A DNA stretch of 13,211 nt from an uncultured Clostridia bacterium (GTDB lineage: Bacteria; Bacillota; Clostridia; Christensenellales; UBA1242). The position numbers were made by a program, and so were the translations under genes. The stretch lies in the NCBI GenBank assembly GCA_947625955.1, contig CANQQH010000018.1, positions 1-13,211 of the forward strand, read 5' to 3'. A model generated the notes under the pieces. The model ran no database searches and had not been told where the DNA came from. It saw nothing but the letters and a program-made list of their open reading frames with translations. Below are positions 1-7,859 of the stretch, piece after piece; within the stretch, counting starts at the first letter, position 1; each line of letters begins with the position of its first letter.

Positions 1-224
1 AGCAGGCGGCGGCGGTCATTGTTGCGCTTGCAAAAAAAGGAACGAAACATTTCTCGCTCGCGCATATTTCTGAACATTCAAACACGATTGAACTTGCGTT
101 CTCGGCTGCGGCTTCGGCGCTTGAAAATGCAGGCTTCGTGCTTGAAAAGGATGTCTTCGTTAGGTATTGCCGCCAAGACAAGTGCTCGAACAACTATATT
201 TTTGGAGAAGATGATGATAAATAA
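1..224 (+). CDS. MBL-fold metallohydrolase, WalJ/YycJ-like, C-terminal end (5' partial)
   Basis: The first complete codon is at 3 and the stop TAA is at 222-224, giving 73 visible residues; the rest lies left of the window. The segment KHFSLAHISEHSNTIELAF resembles the conserved C-terminal block of WalJ/YycJ-type single-domain metallo-beta-lactamase-fold hydrolases (a GHLSxENNxxELA-like block), in which the His contributes to the two-metal site. Family members are thought to be cytoplasmic nucleases or phosphodiesterases linked to cell-wall and DNA-damage processes; that role is family knowledge, not visible here. An acidic tail (GEDDDK) ends the protein. It overlaps the start of the downstream membrane protease by 11 bases, so the two are probably translated from one mRNA. 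The family call rests on this one block only. Confidence 0.6.
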   Translation, partial: QAAAVIVALAKKGTKHFSLAHISEHSNTIELAFSAAASALENAGFVLEKDVFVRYCRQDKCSNNYIFGEDDDK

Positions 225-1281
225 AACGCTAAAAAAGGATTTTTCAAAGTTTGATGCATCCATTTGCACCATGGCTTTCATTGTTTTCAGTCTCACAGTG
301 CAATTGCTTTTGTTGGTTGTTCCAACGAACAATTTGTTCATGGCAATCTTGATGTCTGCGTTGATTGAAGCTGTTTTCTTCTTTGCCGCAATGTTCACGG
401 CGGGGGTGAAGAAAGTTGAATTTATTGAAGCAACAAAGCTCAACAAGAAAATCAGCCCGGCAATGGCGGCTTTGGCGATTGCGCTTTCGCTGGTTTGCCT
501 GTTTGGCTACACAAATCTCACCAATGTTTTTGTTGTTTCACTTGAAAATCTTGGCTATACTCCAAGGGTTAGCAATGTTGCAATTCCAAACTTTGGCGTT
601 TATCTCATATATGTTGTTTTACTCTGTGTTTGCCCGGCAATTTTCGAGGAAACTTGTTTTCGCGGCTGCATCCTCAGTTCGCTGAAAAACTACAACAAGC
701 ACGCAGCCGTTGTGCTTTCGGCACTTGTTTTCATGCTCATGCACGGCGGTCCTGACCAAACTATACACCAGTTCATTGTTGGCATCATTTGCGGCTATGC
801 GTTTGTTTATTCATCTAGCCTTTGGGTTCCAATCATTGTGCACTTTGTGAACAACTTCGTTGCGATAACAGTTCTGTTCGCCTATGGTGGCGGCGCAGAA
901 GAAGAGGTGTTCACTTTCGTTCCATGGAGCGAAGTTGCAAAAACCTTGATTGTTGCGCTCGTTGTTGGCGCCATTGCAACATATATTGTTTATCTCATCT
1001 TGAAAACGCTGAAAAACGAAAGGCGCAAATTCGAAGCAAAGAACATGAGCAAAGAGGAAAGGGCTGAGGTTGTAAAGCAAGACGAAGAGTTGTTCCAAAG
1101 CGATGAAACGCCTGCAAGTGAGGCGCAAAAAGACGAAGAAAAGCGAGAAACCATCATGCCGCAAAAGAAGAAAATCAATCTTGAAGGCGCGCTCAATATC
1201 ACTCTTTGGATTCTTGGTGGAGCATATTTGGTTATCGAGTGGATAACAACTCTTATCTCCGGCTTTGGAGTTGGAAACTGA
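214..1281 (+). CDS. CPBP-family (CAAX/Abi) intramembrane metalloprotease
   Basis: This is a 355-residue multi-pass membrane protein. The three motifs of the CPBP (Rce1/Abi) glutamic protease family are present in order: EExxxR as E145-E146-T-C-F-R150, FxxxH as F173-M-L-M-H177, and HxxxN as H210-F-V-N-N214. Family members cleave within the membrane; in bacteria they act in peptide processing, immunity or unknown roles, and the substrate here cannot be told. About six to eight hydrophobic segments are followed by a charged, probably cytosolic stretch (about 266-325) and one last hydrophobic helix (about 326-350), an unusual C-terminal addition. ATG 214 is chosen because GGAG at 204-207 sits 6 bases upstream; ATG 211 is also possible but too close. 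The open frame continues upstream to about 19, but that part is the hydrolase gene read in another frame. The stop TGA is 5 bases before the hairpin that holds the next gene's ribosome-binding site. Confidence 0.88.
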   Translation: MINKTLKKDFSKFDASICTMAFIVFSLTVQLLLLVVPTNNLFMAILMSALIEAVFFFAAMFTAGVKKVEFIEATKLNKKISPAMAALAIALSLVCLFGYTNLTNVFVVSLENLGYTPRVSNVAIPNFGVYLIYVVLLCVCPAIFEETCFRGCILSSLKNYNKHAAVVLSALVFMLMHGGPDQTIHQFIVGIICGYAFVYSSSLWVPIIVHFVNNFVAITVLFAYGGGAEEEVFTFVPWSEVAKTLIVALVVGAIATYIVYLILKTLKNERRKFEAKNMSKEERAEVVKQDEELFQSDETPASEAQKDEEKRETIMPQKKKINLEGALNITLWILGGAYLVIEWITTLISGFGVGN

Positions 1282-1286
1282 GATGA

Positions 1287-1318
1287 TTTTCACCTCATAA
1301 AATGAAATGAGGTGAAAA
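1287..1318 (+). promoter_or_regulatory. Perfect hairpin sequestering the M14 gene's ribosome-binding site
   Basis: The left arm TTTTCACCTCAT (1287-1298) and right arm ATGAGGTGAAAA (1307-1318) are perfect 12-bp complements around an 8-base loop. The Shine-Dalgarno GAGGTG (1309-1314), 6 bases before ATG 1321, is fully paired with CACCTC in the left arm. No T-tract follows, so it is not an intrinsic terminator. A ribosome ending translation of the protease gene at 1279-1281 would cover the left arm and free the site, which suggests translational coupling. The structure is read directly from sequence; the regulatory role is inferred. Confidence 0.65.
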
Positions 1319-1320
1319 AT

Positions 1321-2238
1321 ATGAACTATGTTGAACTTGAAGAATTTCTAGCAAAAAAAATCAATCATGCAAGAATAGATGTTATTGGAACATCTGTTTT
1401 GAAAAGATATCTCTATGCCGTGACATTCGACTTTCTCAGCTCGCAAACTGTTATAATTCAAGGGGCAATTCACGCAAGAGAACACATCACAACCGACCTT
1501 ATTTGCGAGCTCATTAAAAATGCTAGCGAGAACTATCAAAAGTATAAGCTGATGGGCATGCCGAACATTGTGTTCGTGCCCATGGTCAATCCCGACGGCG
1601 TTGAACTTTGCTGCCATGGGCTTGCGTCGGTCAGGAGCCTGACAAGAAGGCGCGTTTTGAAGTCAATCAACGGCTCAACCGACTTTTCGCAGTTCAAGGC
1701 AAACGCAAATGGGGTGGACCTCAACAACAACTTCGACGCAAAGTGGGGAAGCGGAAAGGAAAGCTGTTTCGTTGCCTCGCCGCATGGGTTCGTTGGAGAG
1801 GCACCAATGAGTGAGCCTGAGGTGCAGTCGCTCGCGCTCTTCACAATGAAAATTAAGCCTTTTTTCACAATAAGTTATCACGCGAAGGGGCAGGAAATCT
1901 ACTATGAGTTTTTCAATAAACTCGAAAATCGCAAGCGAGATAAACGCATTGCAAAGCTCATAAGCAAGGCGACCTACTATAAGATTGTCAGCACTGAAAA
2001 TTCGAGTTCGGGGGGCTATAAAGACTGGTGCGTTTTGCGCTTTGGCATCCCCGCCGTCACAATCGAAGTTGGCAAAGACTCGCTCTTGCATCCCATATCT
2101 CGCGCCGCGCTTGGGCAGATATATAGGAGAAACAAAAACATATTAAAGGCGCTGCCAAAAATTTTGATGGAGTTTGAAAATGACAGAAAACGAAAAAATG
2201 ATGCAGCTCGCACTAAGCGAGGCAAAGAAAGCGTATAA
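1321..2238 (+). CDS. M14-family zinc carboxypeptidase, gamma-D-glutamyl-DAP peptidase-like
   Basis: This 305-residue protein has the M14 metallopeptidase signature: H51-A-R-E54 (first two zinc ligands), NPDGV at 90-94, third ligand H187 in SYHAKGQEIYY, and the catalytic general base E249 in AVTIEVG. The usual DLNRNF motif reads DLNNNF (133-138), so the Arg that holds a substrate carboxylate in carboxypeptidase A is Asn. This, with the HxxGxEIY stretch, resembles the gamma-D-glutamyl-meso-diaminopimelate peptidases that cut muropeptides, so a role in cell-wall peptide recycling is inferred. No signal peptide is visible, which suggests a cytoplasmic enzyme. Start ATG 1321 is preferred for its SD GAGGTG at 1309-1314; GTG 1312 is in frame but lies inside that SD. 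The last 19 codons, which give a highly basic tail, overlap tadA. Confidence 0.83.
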   Translation: MNYVELEEFLAKKINHARIDVIGTSVLKRYLYAVTFDFLSSQTVIIQGAIHAREHITTDLICELIKNASENYQKYKLMGMPNIVFVPMVNPDGVELCCHGLASVRSLTRRRVLKSINGSTDFSQFKANANGVDLNNNFDAKWGSGKESCFVASPHGFVGEAPMSEPEVQSLALFTMKIKPFFTISYHAKGQEIYYEFFNKLENRKRDKRIAKLISKATYYKIVSTENSSSGGYKDWCVLRFGIPAVTIEVGKDSLLHPISRAALGQIYRRNKNILKALPKILMEFENDRKRKNDAARTKRGKESV

Positions 2239-2632
2239 AAAGGACGAGGTGCCGGTGGGGGCAGTTCTTGTGAAAGACGGCGTTGTTATCGCAAAGGCGT
2301 TCAACAGGCGCGAAGCAAGCAAAGACGCCACCGCTCACGCTGAACTTCTTTGCATCAAAAAAGCGTGCAAAAAACTTGGTGATTTTCGCCTGAACGATGT
2401 TGACATGTTTGTGACGCTCGAACCGTGCGTCATGTGTCTTGGTGCGATTTTGAACGCAAGAATCCGCACACTCTATATCGGCGCCGACTCAAACAAGCCG
2501 GACGCAATCAAGTGCGAAGAACTTATTGAAAGGGCAGAACTCAACCACAAGTGCAAGGTTGTTAGAAACATTTTGAGAAGCGAGTGTTCCGCGCTCATTA
2601 GCCAATATTTTTTAGATAAGCGAAAGGGTTAA
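2180..2632 (+). CDS. tadA: tRNA-specific adenosine deaminase TadA
   Basis: This 150-residue protein converts adenosine to inosine at the wobble position of tRNA-Arg(ACG), and is essential in most bacteria. The cytidine-deaminase-fold zinc site is complete: H53-A-E55 (zinc ligand and proton-shuttle Glu) and P82-C83-V-M-C86 (two Cys ligands). VPVGAVLVKDG (24-34) and FNRRE (41-45) are also typical of TadA, and the length is normal. ATG 2180 is chosen because GGAG at 2169-2172 lies 7 bases upstream; a TTG at 2174 is in frame but too close. The gene starts inside the M14 gene and overlaps its end by 59 bases, so the two are probably co-translated. The stop at 2630-2632 is followed 6 bases later by the promoter of the next operon; no terminator is visible between them. 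Confidence 0.93.
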   Translation: MTENEKMMQLALSEAKKAYKKDEVPVGAVLVKDGVVIAKAFNRREASKDATAHAELLCIKKACKKLGDFRLNDVDMFVTLEPCVMCLGAILNARIRTLYIGADSNKPDAIKCEELIERAELNHKCKVVRNILRSECSALISQYFLDKRKG

Positions 2633-2638
2633 AAAAAT

Positions 2639-2676
2639 TTGACAAAGCCATAATTATATTTATAATTTTGAGTATG
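2639..2676 (+). promoter_or_regulatory. Consensus sigma-A promoter giving a leaderless mRNA
   Basis: A perfect -35 TTGACA (2639-2644) and perfect -10 TATAAT (2661-2666) are separated by 16 bp. The expected start point, about 6-8 bases beyond the -10, falls at 2672-2674, which is the ATG of the GlmU-like gene. No Shine-Dalgarno sequence precedes that ATG. The promoter would drive the GlmU-like gene, pth and mfd. The promoter is seen directly; leaderless translation is inferred. Confidence 0.75.
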
Positions 2677-3795
2677 GAAAATGTGTCAAATGTAACTCTA
2701 ACAGAGGAAAAAACCGAAAAGGATTTCAACGAGGCGTTCGACCTCAAAATTCAAAAAACAGTGAAGCCAAAGACTCAAACAATGCACGACTTCGACGTTA
2801 AGAGCGTGTCGTGTTTTGTTCTCTTGACCGACAGCAAGGCCATGAACTACAAAGAGGGAAGCTATAATATCGACCTGCTCGGCTGCCCAATGTTTGAATA
2901 TGTTGTGAGGGCTTGCCCAACTCCTCCTGCGTGCCTCAAATATGAAGAGGGGCAGAACATCATCAGCATGATAAGGCCATATATCAAGAACACCGAATAT
3001 TCGCTGGTGCTCTATTCTGACACGCCGCTCATCACCAAGTCGAACATCATGAACATCTTGGAGTTCACAAAAAACAAGGGTCTCAACGTTTGCAAACTCA
3101 CGCGCGGCTGGGTGTTTAACAATGAGTATATCAAGCATGTTGACGAAATCTACGCTCCTTCAACCTACTATTTCGAGGAAGAAGATTTCATGGTTGCAAG
3201 CACATATAAACAACTCTATATTGTTGCAGGCACACTCAAAAATCGCATTATTTCTTATCATATGCGCGGGGGAGTGTATTTCAAGGACCCTGACTCAACC
3301 TATATTGAATCGAACGTTTCAATCGGTGCAAACACGGTTATTGAGCCTTTCGTTTGCCTCAAAAAGAACACAATCATTGAAGAAAATGCCTTTATTGGCG
3401 CAAGGTCAACGCTTGTTAATGCGCGCATTTTTAGTGGCGCAAGTGTCGACGGAGCCTATATCGACGGCGGGATTATCATGAACAACGCCAAAGTGAAAAA
3501 TGGCGCAAAAATATATTCGCAAACCGCCATCAAAGAGGGGGCAGAGATTGCGGAAGAGTGCATAATAAATAACGCCGTTATCGGCGAACATTCGATGGTG
3601 AACAAGAACACGTCAATCAACTATCTCAACTGCGACAAGAATGTGACAATCGGCTCGTCTTGCAATATTTGCGGCGAGGTGGATAGGGCGGTTTCAATCG
3701 CCGAAGGGGCAACTATTGGCGACTTCGTTACTCTCTTGCCAAACACAAAAGTTGGCGTTAATGAAAGGGTGTATTTGCAAGGAGAGAGAAAGTGA
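2674..3795 (+). CDS. GlmU-like protein with degenerate nucleotidyltransferase and acetyltransferase sites
   Basis: This 373-residue protein has the GlmU plan: a nucleotidyltransferase-like N-terminal half, then a left-handed beta-helix of hexapeptide repeats (about 210-370, with repeated IGANTVI/IEENAFIGA-type units). Links to GlmU include DLLGCPMFEYVV (GkPM motif), LYSDTPLIT (GDTPLI motif, with the metal-binding Asp kept as D116) and GGVYFKDPDSTYIESNVSIG (domain junction). The UTP-binding LAAGxGTRM loop is replaced by LLTDSKAMN (50-58). The acetyltransferase HLSYxGD motif is SINYLNCD (314-321), so the catalytic His is lost. At 373 residues it is well short of the roughly 455 of true GlmU. 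It occupies the usual glmU position before pth and mfd. UDP-GlcNAc synthesis is therefore doubtful; a regulatory, scaffolding or altered-specificity role is possible. Its TGA overlaps the pth GTG start by 3 bases within GTGA. Confidence 0.72.
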   Translation: MENVSNVTLTEEKTEKDFNEAFDLKIQKTVKPKTQTMHDFDVKSVSCFVLLTDSKAMNYKEGSYNIDLLGCPMFEYVVRACPTPPACLKYEEGQNIISMIRPYIKNTEYSLVLYSDTPLITKSNIMNILEFTKNKGLNVCKLTRGWVFNNEYIKHVDEIYAPSTYYFEEEDFMVASTYKQLYIVAGTLKNRIISYHMRGGVYFKDPDSTYIESNVSIGANTVIEPFVCLKKNTIIEENAFIGARSTLVNARIFSGASVDGAYIDGGIIMNNAKVKNGAKIYSQTAIKEGAEIAEECIINNAVIGEHSMVNKNTSINYLNCDKNVTIGSSCNICGEVDRAVSIAEGATIGDFVTLLPNTKVGVNERVYLQGERK

Positions 3796-4349
3796 AACTA
3801 GTTGTTGGACTTGGAAATATTGGCAAAGAGTTCGAAAAAACTAACCACAACATGGGGTTTATGGTTATTGACGAGGTGGCAAAAAAACTTGGCGCATCTT
3901 TCAAAACCAAAGCCTGTGCAAGTGTTATTGCAGAGCTCAACCACGGCGGCGAAAAAGTGATTTTGGCAAAGCCAACAACCTATATGAATGCCAGCGGTGA
4001 GGCTGTGAAATCGCTTGCAAAAAAATATAATATCAACATTTCGAGCGATATGCTCATAATTAGTGATGATATAGACCTGCCTGCGTCCAAGGTGAGGGTT
4101 CGCCCTTCTGGGAGCGCGGGGACTCATAATGGGCTGAGAAATATTGTTTTGGAGCTCGGCTCAACAAGTTTTCCAAGGCTGAGAATCGGCGTTGGCAAGC
4201 CAGACAAAGATGTTGACCTTACCGACTTTGTGGTTTCAAAAGCAAAACTTGATGACAATTTGAAAAATGGAATAAGTAGGGGCGTTGAGGCGTGCATGAT
4301 GTTTGTTGATGGCTATTCGCTAGACCAAATCATGCAAAAAGTGAACTAG
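3792..4349 (+). CDS. pth: Peptidyl-tRNA hydrolase
   Basis: This 185-residue enzyme releases tRNA from peptidyl-tRNA that has dropped off ribosomes, in the cytosol. Family residues are visible: N9 in GLGN, catalytic H19 in NHNMGF, N66 in TTYMN, D92-D93 in ISDDIDLP, and N113 in GTHNGLRNI, matching E. coli N10, H20, N68, D93 and N114. Length is normal. GTG 3792 is the start: it overlaps the upstream stop as GTGA and has AAGGAG at 3779-3784 with 7 bases of spacing. The stop TAG (4347-4349) directly abuts the ATG of mfd. The order glmU, pth, mfd is classic for Bacillota (in Bacillus subtilis with prs, ctc and fin also present), which supports the call. Confidence 0.96.
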   Translation: MKLVVGLGNIGKEFEKTNHNMGFMVIDEVAKKLGASFKTKACASVIAELNHGGEKVILAKPTTYMNASGEAVKSLAKKYNINISSDMLIISDDIDLPASKVRVRPSGSAGTHNGLRNIVLELGSTSFPRLRIGVGKPDKDVDLTDFVVSKAKLDDNLKNGISRGVEACMMFVDGYSLDQIMQKVN

Positions 4350-7300
4350 ATGAAAAATTTTTTTGATTTGCAAAACATAAGTCCGTCGGTGGCGGATTTT
4401 TTCAAAAAACTAAGCCAAGAAAAGCATGGCTCGGTTTTTGGAGCCGTGACACCATTGAAAATCGCGCTTTCTTCGTGCCTTAATAAGAAAATTCTATATT
4501 TAACTTCGGATTTTGTTTCGGCTGGAAAATGCTTTGAAATGTTTTCAAACCTGTTTTTTGAGAGGGCGGGAATGCTCAGACCATCTCCCGACAACCTCAT
4601 TTTTTCGCGTGCAAAAAACACGGAAGTCGTGTCGCTCAATTCGCAAACACTTGCAAAACTCGCCCTTGGGCAAATAGATGTTCTGGTTGCGCCAATCGAG
4701 GCGGTTGCAACCTACTATCCGTCAAAGAGCGATATTAGAAAAAACATCATCAAAATTGACAAAAAACTCGTTATTGAACCAAGCGAACTGGCAAAAAAGC
4801 TGGTTTTGGCTGGGTATAGGCGTGAGGACCTCGTCAGCGAGGCAGGGCAGTTTTCGCTTCGCGGCGACATTCTCGACATCTTCCCACTCGGCGCGCAAAT
4901 CGCGTATAGAGTGGACTTCTTCGACAGGGAAATTGAAAACATTTGCGAACTCGATGGCGAGAGCATGAAAAAGGGAAAGGCAGTTAATCAGGTGCTAATT
5001 TTCCCTTGCAAAAACGTGTTTTTGAGCGAGAAAGACAAAGAGGAAATCTTGAAATATCTTTCCTCGCAAACAAATAGAAAATTCGATTCTTCGCGCTCGG
5101 CTGAGGACTTTAATAAGATGCTTAGTGAACTGACTTTCAGGGTGCAAAATGAAACTGGGCACTATTCGCTCGACTTTTTGATGCCGCTCAACAAGAATAA
5201 AGTCAGCATCTTCGACTATGAGGACTTTGCCGTTGTTATCGACGAAACCAAGATGGTCTATGACAGGGCAGTCGAAAACGAAAAGGACTTGAAAGTGAGA
5301 ATAAAGGAGCTTGATTCGTCGGGAATCTTACTTTCAAAGAGCGGAAACTTCTTTCCTTTTGAAGAGATAAAAGAAAAGATACTTGGTTTAGCGGCAATTG
5401 CTTTTCAAAAGATAACGAACACAAATAGATTTTTTGAGCCAAAGGTTGTTTTGGAACTCAAATCTAACCCAATTTCGCGCTATACGCACAGCATCAAGGA
5501 CTTTGCGAAAGACCTCAAAACCTACGACTTCAACGGCTATCGCAATATTCTGCTCGCGGGGGATGGCGACAGGGCGGACACAATCAAAAAGCAACTTTTA
5601 GACTACGACATTGACTATCCAAAGGCGAGCGGTAATCTCAGCGTGCTTGACGACTCTATTTTGCCGATAGAGTTTGCGTCGGGCTTTGTTTTGGTGAAAG
5701 AGAAAATCGCCGTGTTTGGTACCTATGATTTTCTGCCAAGAAAATCCGTTCAAAGCAAGCTCAAAGTGTCGAGGCAGAATGTCTTTTCGGTTCCAAAAGT
5801 TGGTGACTATGTTGTTCACTCCTTCCACGGAATAGGTGTTTGCGAGGGCGTGCAAAAGCTCTCTGGCAACTTTGGAATGAAGGACTATGTTGTTGTCCGC
5901 TATCGCGACGACGACAGGCTCTATGTTCCAATTGACCAGATGGATATGCTCGACCGCTTTTCGGGCGCCGAGGCTCCAAAGCGCCTGTCAAAAATCGGTG
6001 GCGAAGAGTTTGCAAAGGTCAAGGAGAAGGTCAAAACATCGGTCAAGAAGTTGGCGTTTGACCTCTTGAAACTCTATGCGGAGCGCGAGCGCAGGAAGGG
6101 CTTTGCATATAGCAAAGACAACAATATGCAAATAGATTTCGAGAACTCCTTTGCCTACACGGAGACTGAGGACCAACTCATCAGCATCCAAGAAATCAAA
6201 AAAGACATGGAAGAGGGAAAGGTGATGGACAGGCTCCTCTGCGGCGATGTTGGGTTCGGCAAAACAGAGGTTGCCCTGAGAGCTAGTTTCAAAGCAATTC
6301 TCGACTCAAAACAGGTTGCTTTCTTGGCACCAACAACCATACTTTCCGAGCAGCACTATAACACGGCGAAGAATCGTATGCAGGATTTTGGGGTCAACAT
6401 AGCGGTGCTCAATCGTTTCAAAACGCCAAAAGAAGTGAAGCAAATCCTTTCAGATTTGGAAAATGGAAAGATAGATTTGATATGCGGCACGCATAGGCTT
6501 TTGTCGGGCGATGTGAAGTTCAAGGACCTCGGCCTCATCGTGCTTGACGAGGAGCAGAAGTTCGGCGTTGAACACAAGGAGAAGATGAAACTTGTCTATC
6601 CAAATGTTGATGTTTTGACCCTGAGCGCAACGCCGATTCCAAGAACGCTGCATATGTCGCTTTCGGGCATACGCGATGTTTCAGTCATTTCAACTCCGCC
6701 AAGTGAGAGGCTGCCAATTGCAACCTATGTCACTGAGTTGAGCGACGAACTCATTCGCGACGCGGTGCGAAAAGAGATTGCGCGCGGCGGGCAGGTGTTC
6801 ATCCTTTATAACAGGGTTGAAAAAATCTACTCCTTCTGCGACAAGGTGAAAAATATTGTTCCCGAGGCCAAAATTTTGGTTGGGCATGGGCAGATGCAAG
6901 GCAAGGAACTTGAAGACGTTATTTATCGATTCTATCACGGCGAGGCAGACGTTTTAATTTGCACAACCATCATTGAAAATGGTATCGACATTGAGAACGC
7001 AAACACGCTCATTGTTTGCGATAGCGACAGGTTTGGGCTTTCGCAACTCTATCAACTTCGCGGGCGCGTTGGCAGAGGCAACAAGATGGCGTTCGCTTAT
7101 TTGACCTACGACGGCGGGAAGGTGCTCTCCGACGAGGCGATGAAACGTCTTGACGCAATCTCGGAGTTCACGGAGTTTGGTAGCGGATTCAAACTTGCCA
7201 TGCGTGACCTTGAAATTCGCGGCAGTGGAAGTGTTTTGGGTGCTGAACAACATGGGCATTTGGAAAAGGTCGGCTACGAGCTCTATTCAAAACTGCTCAG

Positions 7301-7781
7301 CGAGGCTGTGGAAGAGCTCAGGGGGCATAAGGCGGAGGAGGAAAGCGACGTTGTTTTGCGCGTTGCAATCGACGCGTTCATCCCCGACGACTATATCACC
7401 AAGAGCGAAGATAGGATGGTTGCCTACAAAACCATTGCTGGCATCAAGAGTATTGACGACAAGAACAGGACTATTAACGAGCTCAAAAACGCGTTTGGAC
7501 CTTTGCCAAAGCCAACAGAGAATCTTGTTGAGATTGCGTTTATCAAATCGCTTGCAAAGAAAATCAAAGCCAAGGAAATTGTTTCAACAATTGATAGGCT
7601 TGAAATTATATTTAACAAAAAAGAAGACATCATTGGTAATGAGAAGATTGGCGACCTTATTTTCAAGTTTCGCGCAAAATGCACGCTCGACTTCACCAAA
7701 GAGCCTAAAATTTGCTTCAAAAATAGCATGAATGCGGTAGGGAACCTCGCTTTACTCAAAGAATTTTTGCTCGACGTGTAA
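4350..7781 (+). CDS. mfd: Transcription-repair coupling factor Mfd
   Basis: This 1143-residue ATP-driven DNA translocase displaces RNA polymerase stalled at lesions and recruits UvrA. The length matches the family. Domains in order are a UvrB-like N-terminal region (about 1-350), the RNA polymerase-interacting domain starting at VGDYVVHSFHGIG (about 484-550), and a RecG-like motor. The motor has Walker A GDVGFGKT (632-639, K638), DEEQ box 733-736, SATPIPRTL (about 759-767) and motif VI region LRGRVGRG (903-910). The TRCF C-terminal domain lies at about 1000-1120 (FIPDDYITKSEDRMVAYK). ATG 4350 follows the pth stop with no gap and no good Shine-Dalgarno site, so it probably depends on translational coupling with pth. 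No terminator is visible after it; a new promoter for the next gene begins within 17 bases of its end. Confidence 0.97.
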   Translation: MKNFFDLQNISPSVADFFKKLSQEKHGSVFGAVTPLKIALSSCLNKKILYLTSDFVSAGKCFEMFSNLFFERAGMLRPSPDNLIFSRAKNTEVVSLNSQTLAKLALGQIDVLVAPIEAVATYYPSKSDIRKNIIKIDKKLVIEPSELAKKLVLAGYRREDLVSEAGQFSLRGDILDIFPLGAQIAYRVDFFDREIENICELDGESMKKGKAVNQVLIFPCKNVFLSEKDKEEILKYLSSQTNRKFDSSRSAEDFNKMLSELTFRVQNETGHYSLDFLMPLNKNKVSIFDYEDFAVVIDETKMVYDRAVENEKDLKVRIKELDSSGILLSKSGNFFPFEEIKEKILGLAAIAFQKITNTNRFFEPKVVLELKSNPISRYTHSIKDFAKDLKTYDFNGYRNILLAGDGDRADTIKKQLLDYDIDYPKASGNLSVLDDSILPIEFASGFVLVKEKIAVFGTYDFLPRKSVQSKLKVSRQNVFSVPKVGDYVVHSFHGIGVCEGVQKLSGNFGMKDYVVVRYRDDDRLYVPIDQMDMLDRFSGAEAPKRLSKIGGEEFAKVKEKVKTSVKKLAFDLLKLYAERERRKGFAYSKDNNMQIDFENSFAYTETEDQLISIQEIKKDMEEGKVMDRLLCGDVGFGKTEVALRASFKAILDSKQVAFLAPTTILSEQHYNTAKNRMQDFGVNIAVLNRFKTPKEVKQILSDLENGKIDLICGTHRLLSGDVKFKDLGLIVLDEEQKFGVEHKEKMKLVYPNVDVLTLSATPIPRTLHMSLSGIRDVSVISTPPSERLPIATYVTELSDELIRDAVRKEIARGGQVFILYNRVEKIYSFCDKVKNIVPEAKILVGHGQMQGKELEDVIYRFYHGEADVLICTTIIENGIDIENANTLIVCDSDRFGLSQLYQLRGRVGRGNKMAFAYLTYDGGKVLSDEAMKRLDAISEFTEFGSGFKLAMRDLEIRGSGSVLGAEQHGHLEKVGYELYSKLLSEAVEELRGHKAEEESDVVLRVAIDAFIPDDYITKSEDRMVAYKTIAGIKSIDDKNRTINELKNAFGPLPKPTENLVEIAFIKSLAKKIKAKEIVSTIDRLEIIFNKKEDIIGNEKIGDLIFKFRAKCTLDFTKEPKICFKNSMNAVGNLALLKEFLLDV

Positions 7782-7797
7782 TAATTTGCAAAAATGA

Positions 7798-7826
7798 TTG
7801 CAATTTCGAGAGGGTTGTTTTATACT
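7798..7826 (+). promoter_or_regulatory. Promoter of the foldase lipoprotein gene
   Basis: A -35 TTGCAA (7798-7803) and -10 TATACT (7821-7826) are separated by 17 bp. The start point would be near 7833, giving a leader of about 27 bases that ends with SD GGAGG (7851-7855) and ATG 7860. A second copy of the palindrome TTGCAA lies 12 bases upstream of the -35, at 7786-7791; it may be chance. Read-through from mfd is also possible. Confidence 0.55.
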
Positions 7827-7859
7827 ATAAGGGTTAATATGCGTTTCTTTGGAGGAAAA

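Noticed and set aside
19..213. N-terminal extension of the CPBP protease in the same frame
   Set aside because: It is Arg-rich, without membrane character, and is the WalJ-like gene read in another frame; an SD supports the start at 214.
7786..7803. Two TTGCAA palindromes as an operator
   Set aside because: They are short, AT-rich and found by chance easily; one is already the -35 box.
7794..7859. N-terminal extension of the foldase lipoprotein
   Set aside because: It would place about 22 residues ahead of a clear signal peptide and covers the promoter; GGAGG supports ATG 7860.
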